Shown: positions 8,528 to 16,122 of the stretch, piece by piece
Numbering within the stretch: position 1 is the stretch's first letter
Layout of the letters: every line of letters starts with the position of its first letter
Source of the DNA: JADGNZ01 sp035995985
GTDB taxonomy: Bacteria > Acidobacteriota > Thermoanaerobaculia > Gp7-AA8
Assembly (NCBI GenBank): GCA_035995985.1
Contig: DASYJY010000015.1
Coordinates: forward strand, 1 to 38,624
Length of the DNA stretch: 38,624 bases
Direction: 5' to 3'
Notes under the pieces: generated by a model
What the model was told of the DNA's origin: nothing
Database searches by the model: none
Seen by the model: the letters and a program-made list of their open reading frames with translations, nothing else
Made by a program: the position numbers and the translations under genes

Positions 8528-8559
8528 CACAAACGACGCTCTTCTGAGCGTCGTTTGTG
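8528..8559 (+). terminator. perfect 14-bp hairpin after the element's genes
   Basis: CACAAACGACGCTC (8528-8541), loop TTCT, GAGCGTCGTTTGTG (8546-8559). It starts on the base after the TAA of the 8270 gene. There is no T-tract after it, so it is either a rho-dependent or mRNA-stabilising hairpin, or a structural feature of the element. Confidence 0.65.
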
Positions 8560-8740
8560 GGCTGCCTACCTCCACGCTTTTTCATCGTGGCATCGAACGT
8601 TAGCACTTCATTCCGAGCGTAAGGATTCTTCCTGTACGCGTGGTCGAAGCCTTTAAAGATGTCCATCGACTTGCCGCTCGTCGAGAACAGCGCAACCTCA
8701 CCGATGAAGAAACCGCAAGTTTAGCCTGTGTACAATTTAG
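8560..8740. other. gene-free part of the tRNA-Pro element
   Basis: No convincing gene is seen. A minus-strand frame is open from about 8720 to 8472, but it runs through the 14-bp hairpin and the coding end of the 8270 gene, has no ribosome-binding site and resembles nothing I know. It could be the wreck of a longer gene, for example a lost recombinase, but the sequence does not show this. Confidence 0.4.
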
Positions 8741-8767
8741 CCATGGCCCAAGTACGTATCAAGTACA
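8741..8767. repeat. right arm-type repeat pair (AAGTACG, AAGTACA)
   Basis: CCATGG (8741-8746), three bases, AAGTACG (8750-8756), four bases, AAGTACA (8761-8767): same order, orientation and spacing as the motif at 7927-7953 near the other end of the element. It lies 64 bp from the tRNA-side direct repeat. Confidence 0.6.
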
Positions 8768-8788
8768 TGAAGCGGGCTTTGAGGCAGG

Positions 8789-8815
8789 ACTCCCAGCGGC
8801 TAAACAACTGGGAGT
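8789..8815. repeat. 8-bp inverted repeat next to the tRNA 3' end
   Basis: ACTCCCAG (8789-8796) and CTGGGAGT (8808-8815) form a hairpin with an 11-nt loop, 16 nt from the tRNA-Pro 3' end, inside the element. It could serve as a substitute weak terminator for the tRNA transcript or as a protein site near the crossover point. No U-tract follows on the minus strand. Confidence 0.5.
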
Positions 8816-8830
8816 GCGGGAGTTACGAAT

Positions 8831-8908
8831 TGGTCGGGGCAAGAGGATTTGAACCTCCGACCTCACGGTCCCGAACCGTGCGCTCTAACCAGGCTGAGCT
8901 ATGCCCCG
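8831..8908 (-). tRNA. tRNA-Pro (anticodon CGG)
   Basis: On the minus strand the 78-nt sequence folds as a complete tRNA. The acceptor CGGGGCA pairs with TGCCCCG, with discriminator A and an encoded CCA. The D arm is normal, the anticodon stem is CACGG/CCGTG with loop TTCGGGA (anticodon CGG, reads CCG), and the T arm contains GTTCAAAT. The CGGGG 5' end is typical of bacterial tRNA-Pro. The 3' end is the attachment site of the 1-kb element and is regenerated intact, so the gene should remain functional. Confidence 0.95.
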
Positions 8909-8946
8909 GGGGGTGGATGCGCTGAAGGGCGCAAAAAGAGACGCGG

Positions 8947-8975
8947 ATTCTAGGGGAACCGCGCAGCCGGGTCAA
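8947..8975 (-). promoter_or_regulatory. promoter of tRNA-Pro
   Basis: On the minus strand TTGACC (8975-8970) and TAGAAT (8952-8947) are separated by exactly 17 nt, a near-consensus sigma-70 promoter. Transcription would start near 8940, about 30 nt before the tRNA 5' end. Confidence 0.8.
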
Positions 8976-9001
8976 ACCGGCTCTCTCCGATGTTCATTCC
9001 G

Positions 9002-9637
9002 TCAGAACCGCCACGCGATTCCGGCCGAAACGATCAGCGGCCGCACGTTCATCTTCACCGTCGACGCCGTCCCGATGAAGCTCGCCGCTGACTTCGTTTC
9101 CACCGGGATGTAACGCGCGTCGCCGTAGATGCCGAAGCGTTTTGACAGATTGAATTCGAGCCCGCCATCGACGACCAGCCCGGTCGGATCCTTGAAGTGA
9201 ATGCCGGAGGCCGAGCTGGTGACGGAGTCGTTCACATCGCGCAGGATCACGTGCGCGACTCCCGCGCCGAGGTATGGACGGATCGTGCCGTGCTCGAAGA
9301 GATGCCATTGCAGCACTGCGGAAATCGGAAAGATCTGTGCGCGCCCGAGGTCGGCGGTAGCGATGAAATCGGTTCCGACGATGCGCACACGCAGCCGCGA
9401 CTCCAGCGCCGCCGCCTTCGTTTCGATCGACACGCGATCGCTCAGAAAGAAATTGAGCCCGACTCCGGCGCCGCCTCCTGTTCCGAACTGCGGATCGAAT
9501 CGCACACCCGGCGTAAACGACTCGTTCTGTCCGGTGCGACGCGCGCCCTCGGCGTCGATCAGGAAATCGATCCTCCGTTGCGCGATCAGCGGCGCGGCGG
9601 CGAGGAGCATGAGAAGCGCGATGGTCAGCTTGTACAT
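9002..9637 (-). CDS. OmpW-like outer-membrane beta-barrel protein
   Basis: The protein has 211 residues with a signal peptide (about 1-19, ending LIAQ). The mature part alternates hydrophobic and polar residues in predicted strands. It contains the OmpW-like stretch with a Tyr-Leu-Gly-Ala-Gly-Val core after a Ile-Arg-Pro turn, and ends in Trp-Arg-Phe, the usual C-terminal phenylalanine recognised by the Bam complex. It is probably a small eight-stranded barrel. It is divergent from the VWFA gene (94-bp gap) and lies directly upstream, in its own direction, of the tRNA-Pro promoter. Confidence 0.82.
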   Translation of the reverse strand: MYKLTIALLMLLAAAPLIAQRRIDFLIDAEGARRTGQNESFTPGVRFDPQFGTGGGAGVGLNFFLSDRVSIETKAAALESRLRVRIVGTDFIATADLGRAQIFPISAVLQWHLFEHGTIRPYLGAGVAHVILRDVNDSVTSSASGIHFKDPTGLVVDGGLEFNLSKRFGIYGDARYIPVETKSAASFIGTASTVKMNVRPLIVSAGIAWRF

Positions 9638-9730
9638 AGCGGTGACAACCGAGCAAGAACCGTGCGCCCGCGTCCGCCGCGCGGAATCCCGACCTCTTGC
9701 GGCCTCGTTTGCAACCGGGAAGGAGCCTCA

Positions 9731-10801
9731 ATGTCCAAGCATTTCTTCGCGCTACTCATCCTTGCCGCGGCGCCGCTTCTCGCGCAGCAGCCGCAGCAGC
9801 AGAATTCACAACCATTCGGCGAGAAGGTCGACGTCAATCTCGTGCAGCTCGATGCGGTCGTGACCGACTCCCGCGGCAATCAGATGCTCGGCCTCGGCAA
9901 GGACGACTTCATCGTCCGCGAGAATGGCCAGCCGCAGACGGTCGACAACGTCGACTACTTCACCCATCGCCGTCTCATCACCGAACCCGAAACCGCGGCG
10001 AAATTCAAAGTCGAACGCATTCACGACGACCGCTACCTGATCTTCTTCTTCGACAAGGTCACCTCGGAGGCGGGATCGCAGGGCGAGATGATCCGCGCCC
10101 GTGCCGACGCCATGCGCTTCATCGACGATCATCTGCGCGCTGAAGACAAGGTCGCGGTCGTCGGTCACGATGTGAGGCTGAAGGTCTACACCGATTTCAC
10201 GTCGGACAAAGCGCAGATTCGCCGCGCGATGAACGAAGCCACCAAGTACGGCCTCGGTATCAGGACGAAGGACGCCGCGAGCAGCGGTCCGTCGCTGATG
10301 CGCAACATGGACCTCAACCGGATGATGAATCAGACCGGCTACGTCTACGAGGCGCTCGACCTCCTCGGCGATGCGCTTCGCCCGATTCCCGCGCGCAAGG
10401 ACGTGATCCTCTTCTCGAACGGCATCGTCGGTCCGGATGAGGATGTGCGCGGCGGTGTCGTCATGAACCGCAGCCGTTATTACGATCCGATGATCGAGTC
10501 GCTCAACAGCGCCGACGTGACGCTGTATCCGATCTCGCTCCAGGACGGCATCGACGTGCCGGAGTTCGTGCACCAGAATCTCTCCTCGATGGCCAGCGAT
10601 ACGAACGGCCAGTATTTCCGCCTGCACACGAGCTACACCGCGCCGCTGCAGCAGATCGAAAAGAAGACAGCCGGCTATTACCTGATCAGCTACTACACGA
10701 AGAAGCGCCCCGGCGAGCACGGATTCCAGAAGGTGAACGTGGCACTGCGCAATCCGGAGTTCAAGGTCAGCGCACGGTCTGGATATTTGTACGGCGAGTG
10801 A
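9731..10801 (+). CDS. secreted VWFA-related acidobacterial-type protein
   Basis: The protein has 356 residues with a signal peptide ending near residue 19. A short beta domain (about 30-80) with a DxRGNxxxGLxKDDFxxxENG-type core precedes a von Willebrand factor A-like domain (about 95-330). This order matches the family described as the VWFA-related Acidobacterial domain (TIGR03436, from memory). It is thought to act outside the inner membrane, but no function is established. AAGGAG stands 8 nt before the ATG. The family abounds in Acidobacteriota, which is the best taxonomic hint in the window. Confidence 0.9.
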   Translation: MSKHFFALLILAAAPLLAQQPQQQNSQPFGEKVDVNLVQLDAVVTDSRGNQMLGLGKDDFIVRENGQPQTVDNVDYFTHRRLITEPETAAKFKVERIHDDRYLIFFFDKVTSEAGSQGEMIRARADAMRFIDDHLRAEDKVAVVGHDVRLKVYTDFTSDKAQIRRAMNEATKYGLGIRTKDAASSGPSLMRNMDLNRMMNQTGYVYEALDLLGDALRPIPARKDVILFSNGIVGPDEDVRGGVVMNRSRYYDPMIESLNSADVTLYPISLQDGIDVPEFVHQNLSSMASDTNGQYFRLHTSYTAPLQQIEKKTAGYYLISYYTKKRPGEHGFQKVNVALRNPEFKVSARSGYLYGE

Positions 10802-10816
10802 CCTACTGCCACTGCA

Positions 10817-12223
10817 TCACGCGATGAACCTAACTTTCTCGCCCGGCGAAAGCTGGGCGAGCTTCCATAGATCGCTCGACACGACCGTCGCCGGTTGGAG
10901 GTAGCCGCCGGTGACGGGATGGTCGGGTCCCATCGCCACCAGCGTTCCGTCGGGATGCCATTGCAGCGTTCCGAATTGCATTCCGCATGACGGCAATTCG
11001 CGCGGCGCCGGCGCACCACTGCCTGCTTGCCGGCGAAACCGAATGCCGACGCGATTCAACTCCGCCGTCACTTCCCACTCCTCGGGAAGCGGCGGCCCAT
11101 CGTGCGGCCCAACGATGATGCGAACCGTGTTTCGATCGCTGCGATCATCAATGTTCCTACGCGTGCTCGCGGACGGAACCGACGCGGTCCGCAACGACAT
11201 CCCCACACGCACGGCCGTCGGCGCCTCGGCATAGCGCGAGCGCATCTCGTCGATGCCGCCTTGGACCGCGAGATATCCACGCAGTCCGCCATGAAAGCGT
11301 CCGAGGTTCAGCTCCTCGCCTGGCAACAGCATGAACGTCTGCACGCTCCCGCTGCCGTCACAAAACGCCGCGCGCCGCGGCATTACGAAGCGCAAGCGCG
11401 GTGCGACGAGCACGCACTCGAGCAACGGCGCGTCGTCGGGATTACCCACCGCACGATTCGCTAATGCTGCCGCGAACGCGTCGAACGCTCCTCCCGGCGA
11501 GACGCCGTAGTCCGCGCGCTTCCAATTGCGCGAACCGACGACCGTCGTGAGCTGACCCGGCGCGATGACCTCGGCGAAAACTTCGCCGGTCGCTTCGAAA
11601 TGCGGCGCCGGCGGCTCGTCGAAATGAGCGATCGACGCTGGACAAATCTCGATCACATCACCCGGAGCGAAACGATTCGGCGGATCGTCATCCGGGTTCC
11701 ACAGCGTTGCGTTCGTGCGGCCGAGGATGTTCCAGCCGCCCGGCGAATCGATCGGATAGAAACCGGCCATGGCGCCGGCGATCGCGAAACTTCCGCGCGC
11801 GACGAGGTTGCGCGAGCGCGTGCGGCGCGGCATCCGCCACGCTTCCGGCCACCCTTCGAGATAGGCGAAGCCGGCGCGAAATCCGAGATAGCGCGCGGTG
11901 AGCCGCAGCGACGGCAGCGTTTGCAGAAACGCATCACGCGTGACGTTCGCGTGCCCGAGAAAGTCGTCGAGATCGGGCCCGGAGAAATCGACGTCGATCA
12001 CATGCGTTTGCGCCTCGAACGCGGCCGGCGGCACATCATCGAAGTGGATCGACGGCTCTCCGTCGAAAACGATGTACAGCGACTGCTGCCCGACGATGCA
12101 CGCGACGACGTTCTCCCGCGCCCCCAACGCCGCCGCGCGTGCGTGCAACTCCGCGCCGCTGACCTCGGCACCGAAGTCAGCGAGAAGTCCGCGGTCGCCG
12201 GCGCGCGTCACTTTCGGCTGCAT
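10817..12223 (-). CDS. pxpBC: fused 5-oxoprolinase subunits B and C (KipI-KipA)
   Basis: One 468-residue chain joins the two usually separate subunits. Residues 1 to about 208 are PxpB/KipI, with the GFRAGFAYLEG (114-124) and SPGGWNILGRT (160-170) signatures. Residues from about 215 to 468 are PxpC/KipA, beginning EVIAPGQLTTV. The KipA half is somewhat short (about 255 residues against roughly 300). The complex, with PxpA, cleaves 5-oxoproline with ATP. No pxpA (LamB/YcsF) gene is nearby. It converges with the VWFA gene and is divergent from the ribonuclease. Confidence 0.88.
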   Translation of the reverse strand: MQPKVTRAGDRGLLADFGAEVSGAELHARAAALGARENVVACIVGQQSLYIVFDGEPSIHFDDVPPAAFEAQTHVIDVDFSGPDLDDFLGHANVTRDAFLQTLPSLRLTARYLGFRAGFAYLEGWPEAWRMPRRTRSRNLVARGSFAIAGAMAGFYPIDSPGGWNILGRTNATLWNPDDDPPNRFAPGDVIEICPASIAHFDEPPAPHFEATGEVFAEVIAPGQLTTVVGSRNWKRADYGVSPGGAFDAFAAALANRAVGNPDDAPLLECVLVAPRLRFVMPRRAAFCDGSGSVQTFMLLPGEELNLGRFHGGLRGYLAVQGGIDEMRSRYAEAPTAVRVGMSLRTASVPSASTRRNIDDRSDRNTVRIIVGPHDGPPLPEEWEVTAELNRVGIRFRRQAGSGAPAPRELPSCGMQFGTLQWHPDGTLVAMGPDHPVTGGYLQPATVVSSDLWKLAQLSPGEKVRFIA

Positions 12224-12252
12224 ATCGGCTGATGGTAACGTGCCGCTCCACC

Positions 12253-13734
12253 ATGACCGACAACCACGTTCACAGCGAAAGTTGCAACCACAGCTCGATC
12301 CTCAAAGACATCGCGCATCAGGCGATGATCGACCGCGGCCTCCAGCCCGACTTCTCGCCGGCTGCCGAACAACAGGCAGAGTCGATCTCCGCCGCCGCGA
12401 ACGACACCGACGCGTCGATCAAGGACTTGCGCGATCTGATCTGGTGCTCGATCGATAACGACGACTCGCGCGATCTCGATCAGCTCACGGTTGCCGAGGA
12501 CCTCGGCGGCGGCAACATCCGCGCGATGGTGGCGGTCGCCGACGTCGACGCGTTAGTCAAAAAAGGGACACCGATCGACGATCACGCGCGCGCGAATACG
12601 ACCTCGGTCTATACGGCCGCGCGCATCTTTCCAATGCTGCCCGAGAAATTGTCGACGAACCTCACCTCTCTCAATGAAAACGAAGAGCGGATTGCGGTGG
12701 TGATGGACATGGTCATTGCGTCCGACGGTTCCGTCACGAAAGGCGACGTCTACCGCGCCCGCGTCCACAACAAGGCGCAGCTCGCATACAACGCGGTCGG
12801 CATGTGGCTGGAGGACAAAGGTGACATGCCCGCAAAGGTCAAAGGCGTATCCGGTCTCGCCGAAAATCTGAAGATTCAGGATCGCGTGGCCGACACGATG
12901 CGCGAGCTGCGTCACGAACACGGCGCGCTCGATCTCGAAACGATCGAAGCGCGCGCGGTGATGAAGGATGGGCACGTCGTCGATCTGCAGGCCGAGGCGC
13001 GCAACAACGCCAAGAACCTGATCGAAGACTTCATGATCGCCGCGAACGGCGTCAGCGCGCGTTTTCTGGCGTCGAAAGGCTTCGCCAGTTTGCGGCGCGT
13101 GGTCCGCTCGCCGGAGCGCTGGGACCGCATCGAAGCGATCGCGGCGAAGTACGGCGAGAAGCTGCCGTCCGATCCCGATTCGCAGGCGCTTGAAGAGTTT
13201 CTGGTCCGCCGCCGCAAGGCCGATCCTCTTCGCTTTCCCGATCTCTCGTTGTCCATCGTCAAGGCGATGGGAGCGGGCGAATACGTCGTCGAACAGCCGG
13301 GCCAAACGTCGATCGGTCACTTCGGACTGGCGGTCCGCGATTACACACATTCAACGGCGCCGAACCGCCGCTTCCCCGACCTCATCACGCATCGATTGAT
13401 CAAAGCCGCTCTCGCCGGCGCGAAGCCGCCGTACACAAACGACGAGCTGACCGCGCTGGCGACGCATTGCACCGAGGCCGAGGATGCGGCGAACAAGGTG
13501 GAACGCCAGGTGAGGAAGTCCGCGGCGGCGTGCATCCTCGAGCCGCGCATCGGCCAGCGCTTCGACGGCATCGTCACCGGCGCATCGGAAAAGGGAACGT
13601 GGGTCCGCGTCTTCCATCCGCCGGTCGAAGGCAAAGTCGTCCACGGCGCGCATGGCGTCGACGTCGGCGACAAGGTCAATGTGAAGCTCGTCGATGTGAA
13701 CGTGGAGCGCGGATTTATCGACTTCGTGCGGTGA
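12253..13734 (+). CDS. RNB-domain 3'-5' exoribonuclease (RNase II/R family)
   Basis: The protein has 493 residues from the ATG at 12253; an in-frame ATG at 12232 is also possible and neither has a strong ribosome-binding site. The RNB catalytic region has D68, D74 and D76 in a SIDNDDSRDLDQ stretch. The fourth Asp of RNase II (DMDD) is Gln77 here. The conserved substrate-channel segment with a HSTAPNRRFPDL core is at about 378-390. A C-terminal S1-like domain (about 430-493) should bind RNA. The usual N-terminal cold-shock domains are missing, replaced by a short His-rich leader. Confidence 0.9.
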   Translation: MTDNHVHSESCNHSSILKDIAHQAMIDRGLQPDFSPAAEQQAESISAAANDTDASIKDLRDLIWCSIDNDDSRDLDQLTVAEDLGGGNIRAMVAVADVDALVKKGTPIDDHARANTTSVYTAARIFPMLPEKLSTNLTSLNENEERIAVVMDMVIASDGSVTKGDVYRARVHNKAQLAYNAVGMWLEDKGDMPAKVKGVSGLAENLKIQDRVADTMRELRHEHGALDLETIEARAVMKDGHVVDLQAEARNNAKNLIEDFMIAANGVSARFLASKGFASLRRVVRSPERWDRIEAIAAKYGEKLPSDPDSQALEEFLVRRRKADPLRFPDLSLSIVKAMGAGEYVVEQPGQTSIGHFGLAVRDYTHSTAPNRRFPDLITHRLIKAALAGAKPPYTNDELTALATHCTEAEDAANKVERQVRKSAAACILEPRIGQRFDGIVTGASEKGTWVRVFHPPVEGKVVHGAHGVDVGDKVNVKLVDVNVERGFIDFVR

Positions 13735-13739
13735 GTCGG

Positions 13740-13885
13740 CTGTCATCCTGAACCGCCGGAGGACGGCGAAGGACCCCCTTCCTGTTAAGCAGGTTGGGTG
13801 GTACATGGCAAGCATCGGGGGGTCCTTCGACCGTCCTACGCCGCTCCGGCTTCGCCTCCGCAGCTCCGGCGGCTCAGGATGACAG
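13740..13885. repeat. dispersed palindrome, CTGTCATCCTGA family (copy 1)
   Basis: The outer arms CTGTCATCCTGA (13740-13751) and TCAGGATGACAG (13874-13885) are exact inverted copies. Further inside, GCCGGAGG, GAAGGACCCCC and their complements recur. A second copy is at 25923-26128. It lies between the convergent ribonuclease and membrane-protein genes, could fold as a bidirectional terminator, and supplies the stop codon of the membrane-protein gene. Confidence 0.85.
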
Positions 13886-15130
13886 TCGTTGGTTTTTCGC
13901 GCGTGCGGTGAGCGCCAGCAGGAACAGCGACGGCGCGATGAGGTGCATCAGCAGCCGGTCGGCAGTGACGGCGATCAGTTCCGACGGCACCCACGCCGTC
14001 GTGACGTAGACGGTGGTGTAGACCGCAAGGATTGATGCGATAACGGCGATGGCGAGCCAAGCGCGCCGGTCGAGTCGCGCCGCGATGATCGCGGCGACGA
14101 TCACCGCAATCCAGAGAACGCCCCATCGCGGCATGAGCAGCATGTGGCGCGGGAAGGCGGCGATGGCGTTGCCGAGGCGGTGCAGTTTCTCGGGGATGGT
14201 TGGCAGCAGGCGGAAGACGTCTTCTTCGTCGCCGGCGGGTATTCGCAATCGCCAGAAGATCAGAGCCGCGGTTGCGATGAACGTGATGATCGCCGGCGCG
14301 AAAATCCGTTTGCGAAACGCGAACGCGCCGACGGCGAGGAAGACGAGCGCGAGAGGCAGGCCTTCGCTTTTCGTCAGCACGAGGAAGGCGAGCCAGAGTC
14401 CGAAGCGGATTTCGCTTTTTCTCGCTTCGGCATCCAGCAGTTCGAAGAATGCGCCGGCGGCGAAGGCGGCGATGGCGATGTCGTTGTACGCCGACAGCGC
14501 GCCGCCTTCCGGCTCGACCACAAACTGAGGGATCCAGACGAGCAGCGCGGCGCACCACGCGCCGGCCGCCGGCAAGACGAGCCGGCCGATTCGCTCGCGG
14601 ACGAGCAGCGCGAGCGCTGCGAGGATGCCGAGGTAGAGCCAGCGCAGATTGCGGTCATCGAGGCTGTGCGTGAGGCTGAGGATGATCGCACCGTCGGTCG
14701 GGATGAGGATCGGATACTGGTTTCGCGGATCGTGCGTGCCGCCGTGGAAAAACGGTCCGTCGATGCTGCGCTCGTGCGCGATCCCTTTCGCTTTTAGAGC
14801 CCAGAACGCGCGGCCGTCGAAATCGTTGAGCGGGGTGATGGCTGCGGCGAAGGTGAGGGCGAGCAGCGGGATGCACATGAGAATGGTGGGGAGTGGGGAG
14901 TGGGGGGTGGGGAGTGGGAGGCCCTTCTTGAGCTCCCACACTCCACGCCCAACTCCACACACCCCGAGCACGATCATCGCGATCACCAGCGGCACGTGAA
15001 CGACGCCGGCGATGAAGAGCAGCGATCCTGTGATTCCAACTCCGAGGAGGAACGCTTCGCCGATGCTTCGCCGGCTGAGAGCCCAGCCGACGAGCGGAAA
15101 GAGAACGACCGTAGCGATGAATCCGATCAT
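13874..15130 (-). CDS. polytopic membrane protein, possible GT-C glycosyltransferase
   Basis: The protein has 418 residues with about ten hydrophobic segments. A luminal-type loop after the third or fourth segment contains NDFDGRAFWALKAK (about 103-116), an acidic-plus-Arg pattern seen in GT-C lipid-sugar transferases. That function is inference. Residues about 57-85 (including LPLPTPHSPLPT) are encoded by a GGGAGTGGGG palindromic repeat inside the gene. The final codons and the TGA stop come from the CTGTCATCCTGA repeat. The start overlaps the stop of the upstream gene (ATGA at 15127-15130). Confidence 0.75.
   Translation of the reverse strand: MIGFIATVVLFPLVGWALSRRSIGEAFLLGVGITGSLLFIAGVVHVPLVIAMIVLGVCGVGRGVWELKKGLPLPTPHSPLPTILMCIPLLALTFAAAITPLNDFDGRAFWALKAKGIAHERSIDGPFFHGGTHDPRNQYPILIPTDGAIILSLTHSLDDRNLRWLYLGILAALALLVRERIGRLVLPAAGAWCAALLVWIPQFVVEPEGGALSAYNDIAIAAFAAGAFFELLDAEARKSEIRFGLWLAFLVLTKSEGLPLALVFLAVGAFAFRKRIFAPAIITFIATAALIFWRLRIPAGDEEDVFRLLPTIPEKLHRLGNAIAAFPRHMLLMPRWGVLWIAVIVAAIIAARLDRRAWLAIAVIASILAVYTTVYVTTAWVPSELIAVTADRLLMHLIAPSLFLLALTARAKNQRLSS
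14885..14960. repeat. GGGAGTGGGG / CCCACTCC palindromic repeat inside a gene
   Basis: Tandem GGGAGTGG words (about 14888-14920) face CTCCCACACTCC/CAACTCCACAC words (about 14932-14960) as inverted copies around an AAGAAGGGCC-like centre. The whole element is read in frame by the membrane-protein gene, encoding its residues about 57-85. Confidence 0.7.
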
Positions 15131-16122
15131 TGCGGCCAGAGAAAATCGGTGCGGCCGTTCAGCTCGCGCGTGGTGACGAACGCATACACGTCGCCGCTGA
15201 CGACCGGCAGTGATTCGATCGGCTTCGACATGAATGCATGCGGATCGAAAGAAATCGATTCTCCGTTCAGAACCGCGGTCGCACGCGTGTCTTTCGGATT
15301 AATGATGAACAACTTCGTATCGCGATACAGCGGGCCGGGCGCGATCGCCGTCGCTTCCCTGGCGTTCGGCAGCAGCGTCGCGTCGCCGCGCCCGCGGTTC
15401 GCGAAGTAGAACGCGCCGCGCAACGGCTGCGACGACTCGATGTGCATCCAGCCGATGCTCATGGTCCCGAAGAGTTGATAGACGACGTCGTAGTAGGCGG
15501 CCGTGCCGTGCACAGGAATCGTGATCGTCCGCACCAACCCCTTCGGCCAGAACGTCACGTGCACCTCGGCGGCCGCGGCGTTCGGATTGGCGAGCGTCCC
15601 TTCGATGAGAAACGTATCGGGTGACGGGCCGTCGACCGACGAAACGAGCGGCAGGATGAAGCTCGTCCTCGGTTCGCTGAGCTGCGGCGTCGTCACGACG
15701 CGGTGACCCCCGCGAAGATCGCGGTCGCGGAGAACGTCGTAGTCGGTCCGCTCCGCATGCGCAGCATTCACGGCGACGATGAGCTTCGGCCGCGCCGGAT
15801 CGGGCGTCGCATTGCGATACGCGTTGCGTCCCGCGAAAAGCTGCGTGCGGATCGGGTAGAGGTAGTAGCTCGCGAACACCGCGGAGTCGAGATCGCGCGG
15901 CGGTGCGATCAGTGCGACCTTCACGTTCTTCGGCAACTCACGACGAAGTCTTTCGATCGACGCGAACCACGGACCCATCTGCCGCTCGCGCCGCGCTTCG
16001 TATGACAGCTGCAGCAGCGTCTGGGCGTTGTTCACGATAGCGATGAGCCGTGGCAGCGTCGGCGCGGCGAGCGAGAGGAAGAGCAGCGCGGCGGCGATCC
16101 GCGTCAACCAGCGGCCGCTCAT
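15127..16122 (-). CDS. membrane-anchored exported protein of unknown function
   Basis: The protein has 331 residues. One N-terminal membrane segment (about 8-30) is followed by an extracytoplasmic domain with two parts: an alpha/beta region (about 50-150) and a beta-rich region (about 155-325). The second half resembles the beta-sandwich of the secreted protein at 3217 in composition. I do not recognise a family. It overlaps the start of the polytopic membrane protein by 4 bp and the stop of the PanD-like gene by 4 bp, so the three are translationally coupled. Confidence 0.7.
   Translation of the reverse strand: MSGRWLTRIAAALLFLSLAAPTLPRLIAIVNNAQTLLQLSYEARRERQMGPWFASIERLRRELPKNVKVALIAPPRDLDSAVFASYYLYPIRTQLFAGRNAYRNATPDPARPKLIVAVNAAHAERTDYDVLRDRDLRGGHRVVTTPQLSEPRTSFILPLVSSVDGPSPDTFLIEGTLANPNAAAAEVHVTFWPKGLVRTITIPVHGTAAYYDVVYQLFGTMSIGWMHIESSQPLRGAFYFANRGRGDATLLPNAREATAIAPGPLYRDTKLFIINPKDTRATAVLNGESISFDPHAFMSKPIESLPVVSGDVYAFVTTRELNGRTDFLWPQ

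Larger units (their letters stand above)
7831..8830. mobile_element. 1-kb element integrated in tRNA-Pro, no integrase
   Basis: The segment is bounded by 21-bp direct repeats of the tRNA-Pro 3' end. Inside each end is a matching motif, CCATGG-N3-AAGTACG-N4-AAGTAC (7927-7952 and 8741-8766), in the same orientation, with two AAGTAC words 11 bp apart. This looks like arm-type recombinase sites. The segment carries two small plus-strand genes (7993 and 8270) and a strong hairpin (8528), and looks lower in G+C than its surroundings. No recombinase gene is present, so it would be a non-autonomous or decayed element mobilised in trans. The repeats are seen directly; mobility is inferred. Confidence 0.75.

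Noticed and set aside
8472..8666. Minus-strand frame inside the 1-kb element (MDIFKGFDHAYRK...)
   Set aside because: It overlaps the 8270 gene and the 14-bp hairpin, has no ribosome-binding site and no recognised motif. It may be a gene remnant but is not supported.
8728..8925. Plus-strand frame through the tRNA (contains LVGARGFEPPTSRSRTV)
   Set aside because: This is the well-known false translation of a tRNA gene's complement; the tRNA-Pro structure is complete.
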